DNA of 11,067 nt from Spirochaetales bacterium (GTDB taxonomy: Bacteria; Spirochaetota; Spirochaetia; Treponematales; Rectinemataceae): the NCBI GenBank assembly GCA_015657395.1, contig JADLKI010000009.1, forward strand, positions 30,590 to 41,656, in the 5' to 3' direction. Below are positions 7,038 to 11,067 of the stretch, one piece after another. The translations under genes were made by a program, and so were the position numbers. How positions within the stretch are numbered: the stretch's first letter is position 1; the number at the start of each line of letters is the position of its first letter. Under the pieces are notes generated by a model. That model was not told the origin of the DNA. It ran no database searches and saw only the letters and a list, made by a program, of their open reading frames with translations.

Positions 7038-8749
7038 ACAGAGACATCATCGATGCGGCTACGGGGAAAGCACCGTGCGATGTAAATTACACGAATTGTA
7101 CGGTTGTCGATGTTCTTTCCGGCCGCTTTCTCGAAAACTCTACGGTATCGGTAAGGGGCGGGTATGTCGTCGGCATAAATGATGGTTTCGCCGCGAAGGA
7201 GACTGTCGATCTCGAAGGGTTGTTCCTGGCTCCCGGACTCATCGATGCCCATGTGCACATCGAATCCTCTTTGCTCACCCCCGCAGAATATGCGAGAGTC
7301 GTCGTCCCCCGCGGAACAACGACCGTGATTGCCGATCCTCACGAGATCGCAAATGTGATGGGCTACGACGGCATGCGCTACATGCTCAATGTTTCGCAGA
7401 ATATTCCTCTCGATGTGTATTTCATGGTGCCTTCGTGTGTGCCTGCAACGGATTTCGACACTGCTGGTGCAGCGCTCTATGCCTCCGACATGCACCAGTT
7501 TTTGCAGGACCCCCGGGTGCTCGGGCTCGGCGAGGTCATGAACTATCCTGGAGTCCTCGCCCAGGACCCGCAGCTTATGGATAAAATTGCGCTGTTCAGA
7601 TCGAGCGGCCGACCAATCGACGGACACTCGCCGGGACTGCGCGGGGCCAACCTCTCTGCCTATGTCGCGGCGGGCATTGGCTCTGACCATGAGTGCACGA
7701 CGCCGGAAGAGGCTCTTGAGAAAGTCGCCAAGGGCATGTACATCATGCTGAGGGAGGGCTCCACTGCAAAGGACCTGCGCGTTTTGCTCCCCGCACTGCG
7801 GCGCGAGAATGCCGCCCGCTTCATGCTCTGCTCGGACGACCGGCACTGCAACGACTTGCGCGATGAAGGGCACATGGATTTCTCACTCAGGCTCATGCTC
7901 GAAGCGGGCATCGATCCAATCGACGCGATTCGTGTTGCGTCGAGCAATGCGGCACGGTGGTTCGGAATCCCCGGTCAGGGAGCGATCGCTCCGGGATATA
8001 AGGCTGATTTTATAGCCTTTCCTTCCTTCAAACATTTCGAAACAAGAGTGGTCATTAAAAAAGGCAGCATTGTGGCCCGAAATGGTGCCCTCATCCAGGA
8101 TTTCCCCACGGCGCCCACGGCCATTCGCGATTCGGTGAATATCAAGTGGCTCACGAAAGAGGATTTTGCGATTCCTGACAAGGGCAGACCCGTGCGGGTG
8201 ATCGAGGTACACAGGGAGTCGCTCCTTACTGGCCACGGCATCGCGCAGATCCCTGCCGAAGACGGCTTTTTAGTGTCCGATCTGAAGCACGATATTCTCA
8301 AAATATTTGTGATCGAACGACACACTGGTTCGGGCAATATCGGAAAAGGATTTGTTCAGGGGCTCGGGCTTACGCGCGGCGCGATCGGCAGCACGATAAG
8401 CCACGATTCGCACAATATGATCATCGCGGGTGTCGACGATGTTTCGATATTCAAGGCAGCCCGCCACCTCAACAAAATCCGCGGCGGCCTTGTCTATGCA
8501 GTGGGAGATACAATTCTGCTCGACCTGCCCCTACCTGTGGCTGGTCTCATGAGCGATAAGTCGGCGGATTTTGTGATCGAGAGGCTCAGTGACTTCGAGA
8601 GGCTCTTCAGAGAAGCAGGACTGACTGCGACCTCGCCGCTCATGACACTGTCGTTCATGGCGCTGCCGGTGATCCCGAGCCTTAAGATCACGGACAGGGG
8701 GCTCGTCGACGTCGACAAGTTTGAAAAGGTCTCTCTCTATGTCGATTAA
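7034..8749 (+). CDS. ade: Adenine deaminase
   Basis: A 571-residue cytoplasmic metal hydrolase of the amidohydrolase superfamily that converts adenine to hypoxanthine and ammonia (EC 3.5.4.2). The metal site is seen as His73 and His75 (LIDAHVHIESS), with the AdeC-specific GTTTVIADPHEIANVMG just after. Further ligands and active-site motifs are GEVMNYPGV (Glu167), DGHSPGL (His198), GSDHE (His219) and CSDDRH (Asp268/Asp269). The C-terminal half carries the AdeC-only domain, including IGSTISHDSHNMI and NKIRGGLV. Length agrees with Bacillus and E. coli enzymes. The ATG overlaps the permease 2 stop, and GAGGGA lies 6 bases upstream. Being translationally linked to the transporter is the best evidence that the transported purine includes adenine or a precursor. 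No frameshift or missing catalytic residue was seen. Confidence 0.96.
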   Translation: MNRDIIDAATGKAPCDVNYTNCTVVDVLSGRFLENSTVSVRGGYVVGINDGFAAKETVDLEGLFLAPGLIDAHVHIESSLLTPAEYARVVVPRGTTTVIADPHEIANVMGYDGMRYMLNVSQNIPLDVYFMVPSCVPATDFDTAGAALYASDMHQFLQDPRVLGLGEVMNYPGVLAQDPQLMDKIALFRSSGRPIDGHSPGLRGANLSAYVAAGIGSDHECTTPEEALEKVAKGMYIMLREGSTAKDLRVLLPALRRENAARFMLCSDDRHCNDLRDEGHMDFSLRLMLEAGIDPIDAIRVASSNAARWFGIPGQGAIAPGYKADFIAFPSFKHFETRVVIKKGSIVARNGALIQDFPTAPTAIRDSVNIKWLTKEDFAIPDKGRPVRVIEVHRESLLTGHGIAQIPAEDGFLVSDLKHDILKIFVIERHTGSGNIGKGFVQGLGLTRGAIGSTISHDSHNMIIAGVDDVSIFKAARHLNKIRGGLVYAVGDTILLDLPLPVAGLMSDKSADFVIERLSDFERLFREAGLTATSPLMTLSFMALPVIPSLKITDRGLVDVDKFEKVSLYVD

Positions 8750-8806
8750 ACGATAGCGGATATGCTGAGACAGCGACGCACCGCGAACAGGGCGCGACAC
8801 GCGAAT

Positions 8807-8820
8807 CCTCTGTGCAGAGG
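8807..8820. promoter_or_regulatory. Palindrome before xanthine dehydrogenase genes, possible operator
   Basis: CCTCTG-TG-CAGAGG is a perfect 6-bp inverted repeat with a 2-base centre. A further CGACA (8795-8799) and TGTCG (8823-8827) pair around it. It lies 51 bases upstream of the possible -10 box, so an activator or repressor site is possible. No regulator is identified. Confidence 0.35.
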
Positions 8821-8870
8821 CATGTCGGCGTTGCATGACGAGTGTCTGGAAGCGCCACTCCCCAATTCCG

Positions 8871-8879
8871 TGCTATACT
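8871..8879 (+). promoter_or_regulatory. Possible extended -10 promoter for the xanthine dehydrogenase genes
   Basis: TGCTATACT matches the extended -10 form TGnTATAAT with one mismatch. No good -35 box is present at normal spacing. A start near 8886 would leave a leader of only about 15 bases before ATG 8901, with its AGGAGAG ribosome site at 8889-8895. It would let these genes be expressed apart from the transporter and ade. Confidence 0.4.
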
Positions 8880-8900
8880 TGCGTGATCAGGAGAGAAAAA

Positions 8901-10418
8901 ATGGCTTTGTTGAACCTGAGAGTCAACAATATATGGCGAGAATTGCATTCGGCTGAAGGCACCCCCGCGCTCGATGCCATCCGGGGAGAACTGGGGCTGA
9001 CATCGACAAAAGAAGGTTGCCGCGAGGGCGACTGCGGCGCGTGCGCGGTGCTGGTGGGTGAACGTGTCGGCGACATTGTGCGGTACAGGGCTGTTCCTTC
9101 ATGCCTTCTCGCACTGGGAACGCTGCGGGGCAAGCATCTCCTCACTCTCGAGGGACTGGCGGGAGGGACGGAGGATGGGCTCACGCCGGTCATGCGTGCC
9201 TTTCTCGATGAGAATGCGAGCCAGTGCGGATTCTGTACACCGGGTTTCATCATCGCGCTGACTTCGTGGCTCGCAGAACCGCAGGTGCCTGACCTCGCGG
9301 GAGCGCTGCGGGCAATCGACGGCAATCTCTGCCGCTGTACGGGCTATGGAGCCATCCGGAGGGCCGCAGCCCGCCTCGCCGAGCGCTTCAAGAACCTCCC
9401 TCTGGAACCGATGGCCCGCCTGAGGGCCTTGGTCGAAGCCCGAGTGCTTCCTCCGTCGGTCTTGGAGTTTGCGGCGGAATCGACAGACCAGGAAAGCTCT
9501 GTCCCTCAAAAAAATCCGAAAACTCCTTCTTTGCAGGGCGAAAATGCCGCACCCGCGGCGGTTGTGGGCGGCGGCACAGATTACTATGTGAGAAATCCTG
9601 AGCCGGAAGAGGGCTTCTCTCCGTTCTTAACCCGAATGCTGCCTGAATTCGGACAGATTCAGTATGTCTCTGATCGTGGAGGCAGATGGCTCGAAGTCGG
9701 TGCGGCAGTGACCGTGCGCGATTTTTTCGCCTCGCCGGCCGTACGGCATGAGGTGCCGGGCATCGAACGCTCTGAGACGATGTTTGCAAGCACCCTGATC
9801 CGAAACCTCGCCACCGTGGGGGGAAACATCGTCAATGCCTCGCCTGTGGCGGACATCACCTCGATGCTGCTCGCCCTGGGTGCCCAGCTTGTGATTGTGC
9901 CTGAGGCAGAGGCGGGGAACAACAATGCGCCCCTGCGCCTCTGTCCCCTTGAGCAATTCTTTTTGGGATATAAGAAACTCAATTTGGGCTCCGGCGAAGT
10001 TCTGAAAGCGATTCGCATACCGGCGCTCGCCGATCCTTCATTGCGCCAGTTCTCTTTTGAAAAGGCGAGCAAGCGCAGGAACCTCGATATCGCCGCCGTC
10101 AACACAGCCATCTCCTTCCGTACCGAAGGAGGTCGATTCAGGGATGTACGGATCAGCCTCGGGGGCGTGGCGCCAGTCCCCATGCTCGGCACCGCCGCGA
10201 TAGAGGCGCTTGAGGGCGCTGCCTGCGATGTCATGGACAAAAAATCCCTCGCCGGGTTTGCCCGAGATGCCGCGCAGGCGGCAGAATCGGCCATCTCGCC
10301 GATAGGCGATATGCGGGGGTCCGCCGATTATCGGCGGCGGATGGTCCACCAACTCATACTGGCCCATTTCGTGCGCTTGTTTGAAGCGAGCGGCATAGCC
10401 GAGGAGTTGTTCCCATGA
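8901..10418 (+). CDS. xdhA: Xanthine dehydrogenase small subunit, fused 2Fe-2S and FAD domains
   Basis: A 505-residue protein that passes electrons from the molybdenum centre to FAD in hypoxanthine and xanthine oxidation. Residues 1-160 hold two iron-sulfur domains. The plant-ferredoxin type cluster uses Cys40, Cys45, Cys48 (EGCREGDCGACAV) and Cys68. The second uses Cys109/Cys112 (QCGFCTPGF) and Cys144/Cys146 (NLCRCTGY). A linker of about 60 residues follows. The FAD domain starts at VVGGGTD (221-227), with TLIRNLATVGGNIVNASPVAD near 298-318, and the CO-dehydrogenase flavoprotein C-terminal domain (KASKRRNLDIAAVN onward) reaches the end. All eight Cys are present. ATG 8901 was chosen for its AGGAGAG 5 bases upstream. 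An upstream in-frame ATG at 8835 would add 22 unlikely residues (with two Cys) across the presumed promoter. The stop overlaps the next start (ATGA). The symbol follows the XdhA/XdhB naming of fused small subunits. Confidence 0.92.
   Translation: MALLNLRVNNIWRELHSAEGTPALDAIRGELGLTSTKEGCREGDCGACAVLVGERVGDIVRYRAVPSCLLALGTLRGKHLLTLEGLAGGTEDGLTPVMRAFLDENASQCGFCTPGFIIALTSWLAEPQVPDLAGALRAIDGNLCRCTGYGAIRRAAARLAERFKNLPLEPMARLRALVEARVLPPSVLEFAAESTDQESSVPQKNPKTPSLQGENAAPAAVVGGGTDYYVRNPEPEEGFSPFLTRMLPEFGQIQYVSDRGGRWLEVGAAVTVRDFFASPAVRHEVPGIERSETMFASTLIRNLATVGGNIVNASPVADITSMLLALGAQLVIVPEAEAGNNNAPLRLCPLEQFFLGYKKLNLGSGEVLKAIRIPALADPSLRQFSFEKASKRRNLDIAAVNTAISFRTEGGRFRDVRISLGGVAPVPMLGTAAIEALEGAACDVMDKKSLAGFARDAAQAAESAISPIGDMRGSADYRRRMVHQLILAHFVRLFEASGIAEELFP
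9497..9505 (+). repeat. CTCTGTCCC copy 7 (xdhA linker)
   Basis: Exact 9-mer, context AGCTCTGTCCCT, read as Ser-Ser-Val-Pro in the linker between the iron-sulfur and FAD domains. GACAGA at 9482-9487 pairs with TCTGTC at 9498-9503, a weak hairpin. Confidence 0.75.
9939..9947 (+). repeat. CTCTGTCCC copy 8 (xdhA FAD domain)
   Basis: Exact 9-mer, context GCCTCTGTCCCC, read as Leu-Cys-Pro, a third frame. It follows an insert-like run (AEAGNNNAP) before LEQFFLGYKK. Confidence 0.75.
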
Positions 10419-11067
10419 AAACAGAAGATATACAAGAGATGAATAAAACCAGAACTGGAGGGACAGAGGCATCGGTGGATCCCTCTGTCATTGTTCCTGA
10501 ATCCCTGCCGAATGTTCTCGGGCAGACACAGTACATCGATGATCTCCCCCGCCCCGCAGGCTGCCTGCAGGCCGTGGTCCGTCTGTCGGACAGTGCTCAC
10601 GCGCGGATTCTGGCGATTCATCCGGAAGAGGCGCTCGCGCTCGATTCTTCGGTCCGCGTCATTCTCGCCAAGGATATCCCAGGGACGAACCAGATCGGCT
10701 TCAACAAGCCCGACGAACCGCTTCTGCCTGAGGAAGAGTGGGAATACTGGGGGCAGCCCATTGCGATCGTGGTCGCCGCAACGCGCCCGCTCGCGCGAAG
10801 GGCGGCCGGCCTTCTGCGCATAGAGAGCAAGCCCTTGCCTGTGGTCACCGACCCGCGCGAGGCCGCTGCGCGCGGGGACTTTATTCTCCCGTCGCGCACG
10901 ATAGCCTGCGGAAACACAAAAGAAGCATTCTCTCAGTGTGCGTATGTAGTCGAAGGCAAGGTCGAGTCCGGAGGACAGGAGCATGTGTACCTCGAGACTC
11001 AGGGGGCCATTGCGCAGGTGATCGACGGCCGCCGCATGTATGTGATCTCCGGCACGCAGGCGCCTTC
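10415..11067 (+). CDS. xdhB: Xanthine dehydrogenase molybdopterin-binding subunit, N-terminal part (3'-truncated by window)
   Basis: The first 217 residues of the molybdenum-containing subunit, where hypoxanthine and xanthine are hydroxylated. The frame stays open to the window edge. After a variable N-terminal extension (about residues 1-30) comes NVLGQTQYIDDLPRPAGCLQ, the usual start of the a/b hammerhead domain. LAKDIPGTNQIG and YWGQPIAIVVAATRPLARRAA are family-typical. GGQEHVYLETQGA (Gln188, Glu189) opens the molybdopterin-binding part. The large catalytic region with the active-site Glu lies beyond the window. It starts in the ATGA overlap with xdhA, with GAGGAG at 10401-10406, 8 bases before. 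The N-terminal extension holds a CTCTGTCCC copy on the - strand and an 8-bp hairpin built from it. A second in-frame ATG at 10439 is a less likely start. Confidence 0.93.
   Translation, partial: MKTEDIQEMNKTRTGGTEASVDPSVIVPESLPNVLGQTQYIDDLPRPAGCLQAVVRLSDSAHARILAIHPEEALALDSSVRVILAKDIPGTNQIGFNKPDEPLLPEEEWEYWGQPIAIVVAATRPLARRAAGLLRIESKPLPVVTDPREAAARGDFILPSRTIACGNTKEAFSQCAYVVEGKVESGGQEHVYLETQGAIAQVIDGRRMYVISGTQAP
10460..10489 (-). repeat. CTCTGTCCC copy 9 (reverse) with inverted half copy
   Basis: GGGACAGAG at 10460-10468 is the exact reverse copy. GACAGAGG (10462-10469) pairs perfectly with CCTCTGTC (10482-10489) across a 12-base loop, so the word is nearly duplicated head to head. It falls in the variable N-terminal extension of the molybdenum subunit. 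Confidence 0.7.

Noticed and set aside
6926..7873. Open frame of 315 codons on the - strand
   Set aside because: It is opposite the 5' half of adenine deaminase with all its metal-site motifs. Such shadows are common in GC-rich genes.
8762..8956. Possible 64-codon gene between ade and xdhA
   Set aside because: It overlaps the xdhA start in another frame, has no ribosome site, and its translation is Arg-rich without any family likeness.
1..11067. Search for a CRISPR array, insertion sequence, defence island, tRNA or rRNA
   Set aside because: No regularly spaced long repeats, transposase motifs, nuclease or toxin genes, or RNA gene signatures were seen. The CTCTGTCCC copies are far apart and irregularly spaced, so they are not a CRISPR array.

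Overview
The window carries nine or so genes, all on the + strand, with short gaps and several ATGA overlaps. It probably comes from a Gram-negative-type bacterium, and a spirochaete (Treponema/Rectinema-like) is my best guess. The grounds for that are weak: a dephospho-CoA kinase P-loop of the form CAGKN, which I remember from spirochaetes, a purine-type BMP/PnrA transporter like the pnr operon of Treponema pallidum, and a SPOR protein with a long Ser/Pro/Ala-rich linker. Nothing here (no rRNA, for example) settles the phylum.

Left part (1-2041), housekeeping: the 3' end of polA (DNA polymerase I), coaE (dephospho-CoA kinase, the last step of CoA synthesis), and a single-pass membrane protein ending in a peptidoglycan-binding SPOR domain.

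Middle and right part (2134-11067), a purine uptake and breakdown locus. A sigma70-type promoter and a leader with two small hairpins precede a BMP-family purine-binding protein. A hairpin terminator follows it, and then come a double-NBD ABC ATPase and two permeases (BPD_transp_2 family), linked by overlaps of a few bases. The second permease overlaps adenine deaminase (ade). After a 151-base gap with its own possible promoter come the fused 2Fe-2S/FAD subunit of xanthine dehydrogenase and the start of its molybdopterin subunit, which runs off the window. Together they suggest import of adenine or related purines, deamination of adenine to hypoxanthine, and oxidation to xanthine and urate.

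The most unusual signal is not a gene. The 9-mer CTCTGTCCC occurs nine times exactly (seven on +, two on -) where about 0.08 would be expected by chance. It lies in two intergenic positions and seven coding positions, in five different reading frames, and every coding copy falls in a linker, a protein end or a likely loop. This resembles a genome-wide DNA-level word such as a DNA uptake sequence, or short REP-like repeat remnants. I saw no CRISPR array, insertion sequence, tRNA, rRNA, or defence system.
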